Source: Arctopsyche grandis
Taxonomy: Eukaryota > Arthropoda > Insecta > Trichoptera > Hydropsychidae
NCBI RefSeq assembly: GCF_051622035.1
Contig: NC_135361.1
Coordinates: 31,239,205-31,303,204 of the forward strand
Length of the DNA stretch: 64,000 nt
Reading direction: 5' to 3'
Shown: positions 41,502 to 52,086 of the stretch, one piece after another
How the letters are laid out: every line of letters starts with the position of its first letter
How positions within the stretch are numbered: the first letter of the stretch is position 1
Program-made: the position numbers and the translations under genes
The notes under the pieces: generated by a model
Told to the model about the DNA's origin: nothing
Seen by the model: the letters and a program-made list of their open reading frames with translations, nothing else
The model's database searches: none

Positions 41502-41860
41502 TGACGATGATATAATAAGAATGGACTCGGTATCAAGATCGGAGCCGTGCATAGCGGAGCCGATTCATAAGATGAAAGTTTATTGTTGACTTTGAACACT
41601 GTTGAAATTTTATGTTTTCTATACTCATGATGATTATTGTATGTAATTCGATATCAAATATCTTTTTATTAAATTTTAGAATTAATCACTTTGAATAATT
41701 TACAAGTTGATGAGCATGTTAAGCCGAGGCCACAATATGGTGAAAGTGCCAGACCTGATTCCAAAGAAAACAATATAAATTACAATGTGTGTTCGTTGAC
41801 GGATTGTGTCTAGGAATGGGCCTGTTACTATATTGCAATGGTCTCGTGTTAATTAAACTG

Positions 41861-42628
41861 AGTTACAAAAAAATCACGTTTCTTACTTACTGGAGCAGAG
41901 ACTAACTAATCAATCGTTACTAAATTTGACCCACTAAATTCGAATATGACAATGATTTTTGTTTGTTTCTTCTCGTTTATATCTCATATTCACAGACTTT
42001 TGGCTTTTGCAGTCTATAACTCAAAATATAGTATTGCTGTGCCAAAAGTGAGGATTGGAATCAATAGTCGGGTGTTTTTTCTATTGATTCTGATTTTTTA
42101 TTGCTTTAAAATACGTATAATTAATTATCTAGCGAATTTTTGTAGTCAAAACTACACTTTTTTTCCGAGCTATTATACATTTATTGGGCTACAAGGTCGG
42201 TTTTTAATCTCAATATTTATTATTTTATTTTTATCTGAACGTACTAATTCGAGCAGTAATGATTTTAAATTACAATATGAAATGTTCTAGGCTGCTCATT
42301 GCTCTTGCATCATGCATACAGTCATCAACAACAGCATTTTTTAAAAGTGATAAATTAGCGAAATAAGTTCTGAAGATAATTAATTATAAGTATTTAAAAG
42401 CAATACAAAATAGCAATTAATACAAAATAAATCTGACTATTGATTTCAATATTAACTTTTGGCACAGCAATACTAGATTTTGAGTTAAAAGCCAAAAATA
42501 TGTAAACATTGCACATTTTTTCAATCGCTCATATAAAAAATCATTGTCATATTCGAATTCAGTGGGTCAAATTTAATAGTGATCAATTAGTCTCCACTCT
42601 GGTAATTTTGTTTCGTTGCTCAGTGCTA
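41861..42628. mobile_element. P1 foldback element, diverged full-length copy
   Basis: The left arm (gagcagagactaactaatca) and right arm (attagtctccactctggtaa, gttgctcagtg) are inverted, as in 33097-33910. The centre includes gtactaattcgagcagtaat. It lies downstream of NUP35. Confidence 0.75.
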
Positions 42629-43904
42629 TTTTTGTATTTGAATATTCAATTTTTGATATAATTTTTCTTTTATTATTCGCACATGTTATAATTATATTGA
42701 ACGTTATAAATGTATGGTGAAATGCTTAAAGACGGTACTATTTCGTTTATTGATTACAAAAATATCAGGTTCACAATTATTTGATTACAAAAATTTAACC
42801 AAATTCTGATTATTAAATTAAATTTGCTTTCGCACAAAATAAATAATGAACAAAATCAATAATAAACAAAAAATGAAAATATTTTTCTCATACAATTCAT
42901 CAATAATAATAAACTTATCAACTAATTTGCCTTTTTTTTTTTTTACTTATTTATTTCTTTAATCAACATTTCACTTTTTTCTAATCAAAATAATTACATA
43001 GATTGTGATGTCGAAAAGGAAATACATAGAGCGATTCTGGGTAATCTGCAAAGATTTATTTCCCTTCCCGAAGTGATACAACCACGAATAACTTCAATGC
43101 CGAATCGGAAACAATAGTCTTCATCGTAATTTCAATGCGAAACATTGAAATTGTTCGAAACAATTAGATTTAGAGTACAAAATTCAGTCTTAGTGTATGT
43201 CTACAAAAAAGGCATATTACATTAAACGGTTTATAGTTCAAACCGTGTCCATACATTAGGCATCTTTCCAACATTCTCGGGCCCAATCTTGTTTTCGCAT
43301 ATCATTTTGTTTAACAAGCGAAACGTATCGGTTGCAGTTGTTTGTAAGCAGTAAATTTTGTATATCGAACCAAGTAGTCTGACATCCGATTAGGAAATCG
43401 CTAATGTGTGGACATAGTTATGTTTTCACTTCTAATTGATCATTACGGTCAAACGAGACATTAATCAAAAATATACATTACACTATAGATGCGGAGCGTT
43501 ATTCGGCAATACGACATTAATGATATATATATACGAATAATGCTTCAAATTGAAACAGAAACAAAAACGAATCTAAAGTTTATAGAAAGATTTTAATTCA
43601 ACTCCCATGTAACATTAAAATACTTATTTTTAAATAAATTAACATAAAATCTGCGGAAGATTTAAGAATACATCACATAACAAGATACAATTTTTTAGTC
43701 GCAATAATAATTCCAATTACTAATAATAAAAATGAATTCAAACTGTTTTCTAATAGATTAATTAAGGAGTCATTTACAATAAATACTATTTAATGTGCGT
43801 TTAAATAATTCAACGCACACACGAATATTTAAGACTGTCACACTTGCTACGAGTCTGTTTCAAATTATACAACATATCTAATTATAAGAAATGTGCAATT
43901 AAAA
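42629..43904. other. AT-rich DNA between the convergent NUP35 and GID8 genes
   Basis: I see no gene. The part next to 43905 should hold the GID8 3'UTR. No repeat family was recognised. Confidence 0.55.
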
Positions 43905-46900
43905 TTATTTCGACTGCTCGATGGTGGCGGAAGTCAGATCTGTCATTTTTGGATATTTTATATTTTTCTTATCGAGCTCCGCCTGACCCCAAAGGATGAG
44001 CCTGAGTAAACTAGAGAGCTTTGGACTGGTGAACTCTTGATTTTCCATCCTCAGGATTGCGGCATTCAATTCACTAGCAATCTACAACAGAACAATATAT
44101 ACATCATTCAAAATGCAATGTCAATCATTAAAATACGAAAACCCATTCGAATGAACCACTCACAGTTTGGCTATACTGCGGTTGCAGCAGATCGGAGAAT
44201 GGACTATTATTTGGATCGGGGAATGCGAGTAGAGCTAGAGATCGTTCCAGTTCGGGTAGAGCGGCCGGACGGGCGGCTGCCGCTTCCGCTAGAGCTGCAC
44301 GAGCCCACCCGAGGGCGGCTTCGACGCGTCCAGCTTTCACCAATTCCAACAGTTGCAATTGCTGAAACGATAAGACGTCACGCATGAATATCTATCGTAG
44401 TGCAGTCGATCGTATCGAGGACTGTCGGTGTACCTGCAGGTGAAAGTATAGGTATCGATCGTTGTCGAGGAGTTCCGGATGCAAGGCGTTGACTAAAGCG
44501 GTGGCTTCTTGTATCCTGCCGCTTTGCACCGCTTCTCTGATGAGTATTCTCTGATCCAACGAGCCAGAAAGAGCGGGCTCCGATAAGCCGGCCTCTTGTT
44601 GGAACATCAATGCGGCTTCTTTGAAACCTTCTGCAAATGTAAAAGATTTGAAATGGAACTATTTCCAGCTGTTGAAAATTGAAAATTTACGACATTGAAA
44701 TGAAAATTTACGACGTATCAATGAGAATTTCAGTAACTGATACTAAGTATCATTCCCATAGGACTAACGGTGTTCAAAAAATTCCCAAAATACACAGATT
44801 GTCATCTGATCGATTCTAAGTTCGAATCAGTCAAAATCTCAAGTTACATTAAAAATAAATTGAGTATAAAGTTTAATGAAAAAATTTCAGTTGACAATAA
44901 TAATATATATAGCAGTCGGCGAATCATTACGAAAAATTCATTTGAACATTAAGAGGGCTGGACCCCAGCACCTTGTCCATACAAACGTATTAGACTTCTC
45001 ACTTCCTCAATTATGACACTAGAGAAACTATTTTTTAATATGCTATGGATAGCCACCATAGGCATGGTTCTATATTTTTGAACTTTGTGGATATCCATAG
45101 CATATTAAAAAAATAATTTCTCTAGTGCCTTAATTGAGGAAGGGAAAAGTCTAATACGTTTGTATGAACAAGGCGCTGGGGTCCAGCCCTCTTTAAACAA
45201 GAGTAAACTGCCACTTCTGGTTGACAAATGCTTACCAAATTTTATATATAACTTGGTATTAAGCTTAAACTTACAGATGTGAAATTTCAGTTCAATAAAC
45301 CAAAAGGTTTATTGAAAGAAAAACATAAAAAACCTCGATTCTCTAGAGCAGCGGTTTCCAAACTGGGAGGCGCCAAAACTTTTTAATAAAAAAATAATTT
45401 TCATACCATAATATCTACAAATAAATAAAACCTCATATCGTAGCTTAACAGTAAAAATTCAATGCATGAATGCTTATTTTTATTTTTCTTTCATTTTTAT
45501 ATACACATTTAGTCAGCAACCTTTCTCGAAGAAAACCAACATGAAGAGGCACATTTGTGGTCGAACGATAATTTTATTGTTTAACTTGCCTATTCGGTTG
45601 AAATTTTTGGAAAATTGAGTGGTTTAAATAAATCAAATGCAGGGATCACAAATACATCCACTGGTTCAAAAATACAAAGTAAAAGCTTTCATTAAAAAGT
45701 TGAAGTTATGGAAATCAAATTTACAAAAGAATGAGTTGGATATGTTTTCACTTTCCAAAGATTTCTGGGCCACAGCCAATATTGAAGCAAGTAAAAATCT
45801 TTTTATTGACCACTTGGATGGTTTAGTGGTGCATTTTTCCAATTATTTCAAAGACCCTGATTTCTCAAAGTTTTTGTGGATACAGAATCCATTTAACTAC
45901 AATGAAGAAGACGAATTCGAGCCGACAACCATCGAAAAAGAAAAATTGATAGAATTATCATGCGATAGCTCACTAAAACAAAAGTTTCAAAATGAAACCA
46001 TAATTAAATTTTGGATGAATCTTTTTGTATTGCAAAGAAATGCAAGTGCTTCTACCATTTATAACGTCTTATTTATGCGAAACGGGCTTTTCGGCACTAG
46101 CTGCAATGAAAACCAAATATTGAACCAGGTTAATAGTCTCCACATTGCCCCCAAGATTTAATAAATTTTGTGCCAATAAACAACAACATCCTTCGCATTA
46201 AATTTTGATGTGTTAGATGTAGTTTAATTAGTAATTTAATATAAAAATAAATATATGTGTTCGTATAAATTTATGTTATAGCAAAACCTTTTTATTATTC
46301 CGTCTATTGAAGTGTTCAGTATTTATTTTTTAAATAAAGGTTTATTGTTCAAAACGTGTCTATATTATTATATCTATTAAAAAATAAAAGGTAGGGAAGT
46401 TTGGAAACCGCTGCTCTAGAGTAAAATTACAACTTCCGGTTCAGATGAAAAAAAAAATAATAACAAGTAATTGGACTTGTACAATCATCTCAACTCTTCG
46501 AAATCTTCAAATACTGAATTGATTCGTGTGGGTCGGTTTCAATGTGTAAAATAGTGTCTAAATTCAAATGGGACATGGTTGTTATCAACGGCGTCACGAC
46601 CGTCTCAAACGTCAAAAAAGTGGAATCGAAGAAAGAGAGCGAGTCACGTCGCGAACAAAGAGGGCTAGGTTAGGTTAGGTTAGGTTACCCGTGACCAGAT
46701 AGTTCATGATGAGCAGGTTCATGTCGGTGCGGGAGACTTGCAGGCTTTCGGAGCGGGTGTACGCGTCTTCTTTGGAAGCTTCCGCTTTGTCGGAGGCCGG
46801 GGGCGCTCCCACGCCCCCGGGCGCTACGCCCCCCGATGCAATGATGGCGCCCCCTACCCCGCCCGCGCCCCCACCCACTACCGCCGCCACTCCGAAGCCA

Positions 46901-46932
46901 GGAGGCTCGTAGCTCATACTGCTGCTCGACAT
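43905..46932 (-). CDS. GID8: GID8 (CTLH E3 ligase scaffold subunit), complete
   Basis: GID8 (Twa1/Houki) is a core subunit of the GID/CTLH ubiquitin ligase, linking the RING pair to RanBP9-type receptors. Minus-strand exons 46932-46689, 44630-44434, 44361-44164 and 44081-43905 (TAA) join in phase to 271 residues. Lis[19 protein letters not shown]-type region at about 68-85. CTLH/CRA follow: [60 protein letters not shown], and the conserved end KYPKMTDL. The human protein has 228 residues; the excess here is an N-terminal Gly/Ala-rich stretch ([16 protein letters not shown]) in the GC-rich first exon. The intron-1 donor runs directly into telomere-like repeats, and intron 1 carries a hAT element and a palindromic MITE. 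The residue at the first exon junction is Glu (codon split G/AA). Confidence 0.95.
44952..45192. mobile_element. 241-bp near-perfect palindromic MITE
   Basis: The arms agagggctggaccccagc...ccttgtccatacaaacg are inverted at the right (gtatgaacaaggcgctgggg), about 110 bp each, and flanked by TTA on both sides. The 3-bp duplication suggests PIF/Harbinger. It lies in GID8 intron 1. Confidence 0.8.
45349..46413 (+). mobile_element. hAT element with exact 8-bp TSD, partial transposase
   Basis: The ends cagcggtttccaaact and agtttggaaaccgctg are perfect inverted repeats, with ctctagag on both sides (45341-45348, 46414-46421). It sits in GID8 intron 1, transcribed opposite to the host. The intact TSD indicates a fairly recent insertion. 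Confidence 0.92.
45637..46161 (+). pseudogene. partial hAT transposase (ZBED5/SCAND3-like middle region)
   Basis: The 174-codon frame matches the region of ZBED5/FAM200/SCAND3-type hAT proteins before the C-terminal dimerisation motif: [22 protein letters not shown]. The BED finger, catalytic residues and dimerisation domain are absent, so it cannot be an active transposase. The same protein region is kept in the element at 58393-59353, from a different subfamily. Confidence 0.7.
46665..46687. repeat. interstitial telomere-like (TTAGG)n at a splice donor
   Basis: Four aggtt units in tandem form the first bases of GID8 intron 1. On the coding strand the donor reads G|gtaacctaacctaacc. TTAGG is the canonical insect telomere unit. 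Confidence 0.85.
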
Positions 46933-47041
46933 CCACTACCTCGACAGTGAAGACACAGCTGACCAGCGATCGGTAAACTAAACACCTCTCGCTCGCCACT
47001 CGTCACGACTGACAACACTGACAGGGCTGGCAACTCCTAAG

Positions 47042-47262
47042 CAAATTCCCCTTTCCCAATGGAATATTATTCAGCATATTATGTATTGTCTGCATTGAAT
47101 GGGGAGCCACCGGAACGGTGATTATTGAAGCAGCTCCTCCACCAAACGCTTCAGCTCCTCGAAGAGAACTGATTCAACGAGGTCACTGAGAAAATTTGAG
47201 ATTTGAGAAAATTCCACCTGAAGTTGGAATTCTCGACAGGGCGGACCCTTTAGGCTCGGAAG
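47042..47262 (-). other. unassigned stretch with a short coding-like frame
   Basis: On the minus strand a frame ending at about 47127 reads FLSDLVESVLFEELKRLVEELLQ-stop (broken here at twenty residues: FLSDLVESVLFEELKRLVEE then LLQ). It has helical, charged character unlike the AT-rich noise around it. No start or upstream exon is visible. It could be a gene or transposon remnant. Confidence 0.25.
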
Positions 47263-47292
47263 CGAAGCTCGGTCGACCCGCTCCTTCGGCTC

Positions 47293-47491
47293 GGTGATTA
47301 CTGGTCACAAATTACTCGTCACAAATTCACTAAAATCTCTATAACGGAACATCTGGCAGCCGAAAAGTCCATCATACTAACGATAACTATCATAGTAACG
47401 AGAACTTGAGTGCCAAATATTGTGTATTCGCGATGTTCATGGCAAAAACTGTCTTCGTGACCACCCTAATGTGACGAATAGTCCAATTACC
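47293..47491. repeat. dispersed 199-bp repeat R3
   Basis: It is about 93% identical to 61415-61599 and contains ctctataacggaacatctgg and gataactatcatagtaacga. The ends ggtgattactggtcac and gacgaatagtccaattacc are partly complementary, as in a small TIR element. Confidence 0.75.
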
Positions 47492-48284
47492 GCTCCTTCA
47501 TATCATTGGTTGTGGCGTTGCTCTTTGACATAATCATTATTAATGAGTATGTCAAATATATCTAAATACAAGTTGTAAATGCGATTTTTTTATAATTTTT
47601 CTGGGGGTGCTGCGGCGCCGTAGTTCCTATGCACGAGTCGCGCCTGGTTATAATAATAGAAGTGACTTTAGGCGTGTGGCGGCTAGCTATATCAGAGAGA
47701 TGTAATAAGAATAGAGGGGCCCTTACGAATAAATAATTGTACGGTACGTCTCTATAAATACGCTACATCACACGGAATACAATCGGATCAATTTACTTAT
47801 AAAAATGTATCCCATGTTGTTTATTGTGTGTTTTTGAATGTATTGTGCAATTTTTACCGATGCACTCGCCCATCTTACGAGTAATATAAATAAACAGAGA
47901 AGTTTTTTATCGGACATACGTTGAGCACCAAGCGTCAAATACGACTAATGCAGTGGGGGCTCGTGATAATTTTTAGTGGCGGGGCTGCACTGAAAAGATG
48001 TCTAAAAATGTCACCATAATTATTCTATCATGTCATAACAGGACAAAATAAGCACAATTTTTGGCGTACGACCACTTACATGTGGATTTAAGTATTATTG
48101 AAAAAAAAACTAGCAAAATTCACCACCCATTAAAGGGGTGCGTCCAAACGCGATGAAGATTTCGAAAAATACGCTGGTACTCCAGTAAGATTGCTAAAAA
48201 AAATTCGTTCTTGCTGGTTTCGCGACGCGGATTAAAAAAAACCCCAAAACCTTTAAAAAACTTAACCCCCTAATTCGTAACGAA

Positions 48285-49049
48285 AAACATTAACCTGTTG
48301 ACAATGCATCGATACATTGGTTGTTTCATCTGCCATAACAGCTAGATAAGTTGCTTTTTTATTTCAGCACTTATTTGTTCCCTACACACGTTCAAAATAC
48401 AATCTAAAAGTTCATTTTGAATAGTTTTTGATGTCCTTTTAAAAACCGAAGAAGTTTGAAAATGTTTTTTTAAAGAATCGTCGAAATTTTGTGAATACTC
48501 TAGAAGCCCCCGAAAAACTGCTGGATTTTTTTAATTATCTGTTTCATCGTGTCCCCTCATTGGCATTTCAAATTTACCGCAAAATTTAACGCAATCAATA
48601 ATTTTAAATAAAACATCCCGATTTTTTTTGACGTTTTCGTTATGCTTATCTATTTCCCGCCGACAAGCTTCCCAAAATCGTGAGATTGCACACATTTTTT
48701 AAGTGTTCGACACTTCCCTCGTGTTTTTAAATTTATCGTTTAAATGTTTTAAGTCAATAACTCCTGTTTTCGTCCAAAATGCTTCGCCTGGCGACTCGCC
48801 TCCAAACAAAAGACACGGATAACAAAATAACGCGTTTTTTTCTGTACATCTCGTTAACCAATTGTATTTTTTATAAATGTCTGGATTAAATTTTCGCGAG
48901 TAACTAAAAGATCTACTAGTTGCAGGCTGTGAAATAATTAAATTGGGCGTGAGGCAGCCTAATGCTTTTATAGTGACTTTTTCGGTAAGTTCTAGTCGCG
49001 AAAAGTGCAAATTTTGTAAATATTTTACTGAATTCTTTTGTTCTTCCAT
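48285..49049 (-). pseudogene. hAT transposase remnant (TTF zinc finger and DUF4371 region)
   Basis: The N-terminal 116 codons are open: KYNWLTRCTEKNALFCYPCL and LFGGESPGEAFWTKTGVIDL form a TTF-type C2 zinc finger. Beyond the stop near 48699, other frames continue the family order: KFCGKFEMPMRGHDE, then TSKTIQNELLDCI, and ATYLAVMADETTNVSMHCQQ, the start of the DUF4371 RNase-H-like region with its DET. Frameshifts and stops make it a pseudogene, and the C-terminal dimerisation part is missing. Confidence 0.8.
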
Positions 49050-49478
49050 TTTTAAAAGAAAAAAAATCTTAATATATTTAAATAAAAATTACGCGAAAAA
49101 GTTAAACAGATTTGAAAAAAGTTTGCTGTTATCAAAATGAAAACGACTCACCAAAGATTTGATGAGGGCTCGTACACAACCAATTAAGAGTAACGAAAAC
49201 GAATAAAGCTGTGATCGTGCGATTCAACTAATCAAATGTAAGATCAAGCGCGCGAAATCTTAAACAAACTGACAGATGAATGTCGTTTAACAGGCGAAGG
49301 CTGCCGACTGTCCAGCCCAAAACGGCAAAGTGAGTGAAAGAGAAAGAGCTATCTGCACTTGCAAATAGCTCTTTCTCTTTCTCGTTCCGAAACTCCGGGC
49401 TGCGCAGCGTTCAGCGCGGCGCTGTAACACTTTACAGCCAGTACAGCAACATTTTAATTCATCTGTCACCATACAAGT

Positions 49479-49575
49479 TAGTGGGGTCTTCGAAACGGTC
49501 AACATTACTTACAATATCACCCTTTTGGATATGGGTGATATTGTAAGTAATATTTACTCTGTCGAAGGCCCCAAT
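49479..49575. repeat. nested 97-bp hairpin
   Basis: The arms attacttacaatatcaccc and gggtgatattgtaagtaat are perfectly complementary around ttttggatat, extended by ggggtcttcga/tcgaaggcccc. It is inside the hAT element and is probably a small MITE. Confidence 0.7.
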
Positions 49576-49711
49576 AGTTCGTCCATCCAACTAATAAAAA
49601 AAATATCATTAATAAATAAAATATTAAATGTATTATTAAACATATATCTTTAAAAATTTATAGGAGGGGCTGCAGCTCGGCAGCCCATTAGGACGAGCCG
49701 CCACTGGACTA

Positions 49712-50029
49712 ATGCTAAAATTATTTAAGTTTATCGCAAGAACTTTAGTATTGCCGTGCCCTGAATTAACTCGACTTTTACCTGATGAAATACTCCGACA
49801 TATACTGCCTGGTTCACATATAATTTCGGACAGTTGGACAGCGTACGGAAATATTCCGAATTCCGGTAAAAGTGGTTATAATCTCTTGGATCCAAATAAT
49901 AGTGAAATACATACCCAAAATGCGGAAAATATGTGGATGCGTGTGAAAAGAAAGATGAAGCGTCAATTAGGTACAACGCGTGCCTGTTTTGATTCATATT
50001 TAGATGAATTTGTATTGAACCACGAATGA
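49712..50029 (+). pseudogene. ISXO2-like (Merlin) transposase, C-terminal fragment
   Basis: The frame shows the second half of an ISXO2/IS1016-type DDE transposase. ILPGSHIISDSWTAYGNI contains the second catalytic Asp, and HTQNAENMWMRVKRKMKRQL carries the catalytic Glu context, followed by DSYLDEFV. The N-terminal zinc ribbon and the first Asp are missing because the element was split. The ATG used here is created by the hAT target duplication, so it is not a true start. Confidence 0.85.
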
Positions 50030-50145
50030 ATGCGTGTATATTCCATTCGCAATATGTGGAATATTTCCGTACACTGCCGAACCGTCCGAAATTAAATGCG
50101 AACCAGGCAGTATTATTATTTTATCGAGGTAAGCCAGTTATCAAT

Positions 50146-50780
50146 AGAATTTTTGTTATTAATCCACAAGAATAGTCGAAATATGATTTTTCTAAGTGGA
50201 ATTTTATTTAATTCTCATATAAAGATAATTTAATATATTATCCCTATTAATTCAATTCGGATTCGTGTAAATACGAGTAAACACTAGTAAGAGCTTTTTA
50301 TTCGAAATTTTACCGATTTAAAGTTCACCACACATCCAATTATCCCTTTTAAACGAAATCAAAAAATAGTGTGGCCAGAACACTACCCTAATAAACATGT
50401 TTCAATAGAAAATACTCAATATAATACAGTATTAACAGTGGGAAAAAATCCCAAGAGAAAATACGTAATTATGACTTTTGATTTGAACAGGACGACTACT
50501 TAGAGAGATTTGAAAGCTGAAAAGTACTACGAATGAAAGATAAAATACCCGACTGTAGATTCCAATATTCATTTTGAACAGGAAATTGACAGATTTTGGG
50601 AAATCGACCAAACAACACCAAGATATAGAAAAATCGCGCGATTTAAAAAACACATATATCTCCGAATCTCGAGCCAATCAAAACTTTTTATTACCAGATT
50701 CGTATTCACTGGGCATTGATCTATAAGAAAAGTTGTCTCTGAAACATTTTTCGTGTCGAACAGTGTTATTTATAAGTATG
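50146..50780 (+). repeat. dispersed repeat R1, second long copy
   Basis: It is nearly collinear with 11412-12050, with small indels and frame breaks. It directly follows the truncated Merlin fragment. Confidence 0.8.
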
Positions 50781-50904
50781 GTGCGCTCTCGAACGGTGGC
50801 ATTCGGATCCTGGCCTCCACCTGACGAGCAGCTAATGAAGACTTGGAACCTGCCTGCGTGTTTTCTTGTACCTCGACCTGACTCCACTTACCTCTGAATA
50901 CTCT

Positions 50905-51840
50905 TCAATAAATTATTTATTTATTTATTTGGAAAATTTACAGTTTATTAAGTTACATAGATTGATAGTAAAAAAACATAATTATGTTAAGTAAACCATT
51001 AATAATTTTCACATATAGGTAAAAAAAGAAAAGCTCAAACATTTAAAATAAGAAACAAAAATGATAATAGAGTAAGATAGTTAGAGAAAACAAAAAGAAA
51101 AAAATAGAAATAACAGTATAATAAAAATATCAAAATAATAAGAATAATAATATGATAAAAATTATGAAATAATAAAAATAATATAATATATAACAAAAAA
51201 CAAAATAAATACATCAAAATAAAAATTCATAATCACAATCGTAAATTTTCAATAAAATTAATCATCGAAAAACAAATTTGCAATAATCACTCTAGCTTGT
51301 ATAGCATTAATATTAAATAAGTAAAACATAGAAATTGTTAAAATTAGTGTGTTGACGGTGGAACTTGCACGCCAGATGAATGAGCTTCTTCCATAATTAG
51401 AAAAAGTATTAGCTATGTAAAGGAGCTGATTACATCTAGTCATTCTATTTGGCACACGCAATGATAGTCTGCTCAATAATTGAGGACAGTCGATCGAGCC
51501 GTTAAGGATGTTCAAAATTGTTGAGATGTCAGCTATCTCCCTTCTTTTGACAAGTGGAAGTAGATGCTGACACCTACAAGCATCTTCATAGGAAGTATAG
51601 GATAATCCAAAACGGCTACTGATGTACCTCAAGAATCTCTTCTGAATGCGCTCCAATCTGTCTCTTGCACCAGAGTACTCTGGGTTCCAAACTTGGAATG
51701 CAAACTCAACAATACTTCTTACGTATGCACAATATAGTATTTTGTATGATTTAATAGAAGTAAAGCATTTGGAGGACCGGAATAAATTATATAAATTATC
51801 TTGCCTTTTTTCCTGTCAAACCCCCCCCCCCCCCCCCTTA
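50905..51840 (-). pseudogene. 5'-truncated LINE (reverse transcriptase C-terminal part), minus strand
   Basis: The frame at 51656-51258, extended upstream through SYKILYCAYVRSIVEFAFQV and WNPEYSGARDRLERIQKRFL, matches the C-terminal part of Jockey/CR1-like ORF2. The 3'UTR ends in an AATAAATAAATAAAT tail at 50909-50935. The 5' edge is a 17-base G run next to a hAT-type terminus (cagtggcgtagccatg, complement of 51853-51868). Confidence 0.78.
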
Positions 51841-52086
51841 TCCTTAAACAATCATGGCTACGCCACTGACTCCAGGTCAAGGCAATCGCTTCGTTCATCT
51901 TTGTCTTTTGAGGGCCGGTCTCGGTTTCTCTTTATTTACGTCTAGAGCAGGCAAATAAAAAAAGTGAAGTGAAGATGGTCGTAATGTGCGGTGTTCTGTG
52001 AGCTGTGCCATGTGTCAAAAGCGAGGGGCGTGGGAGTGGAAGGGGGCGCGTATCGGTCGTCAGTCGTCAGTCGTCGCTGGGCAGCG

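Larger units (their letters stand above)
47952..49706 (-). mobile_element. hAT element (ZMYM1/TTF type) with exact 8-bp TSD
   Basis: The ends cagtgggggctcgtg and gacgagccgccactg are bounded by gactaatg on both sides (47944-47951, 49707-49714). It carries a broken transposase on the minus strand, an aaagagctatttgc palindrome at 49340-49385 and a nested hairpin at 49479-49575. The same family supplies 40658-40885 and 55071-56445. Confidence 0.88.
47690..50140 (+). mobile_element. Merlin element, 3'-truncated and split by a hAT insertion
   Basis: The part 47690-47951 matches the left half of the Merlin-like element at 15120, including cagagagatgtaataagaat. A hAT element interrupts it at 47952-49706, and the target octamer gactaatg is duplicated. 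The Merlin sequence resumes with ctaaaattattt and the ISXO2 transposase frame. It is cut near 50140, where repeat R1 begins. Confidence 0.7.

Noticed and set aside
46706-46912. Pro/Ala-rich plus-strand frames opposite GID8 exon 1
   Set aside because: They are antisense artefacts of a GC-rich Gly/Ala-coding exon.
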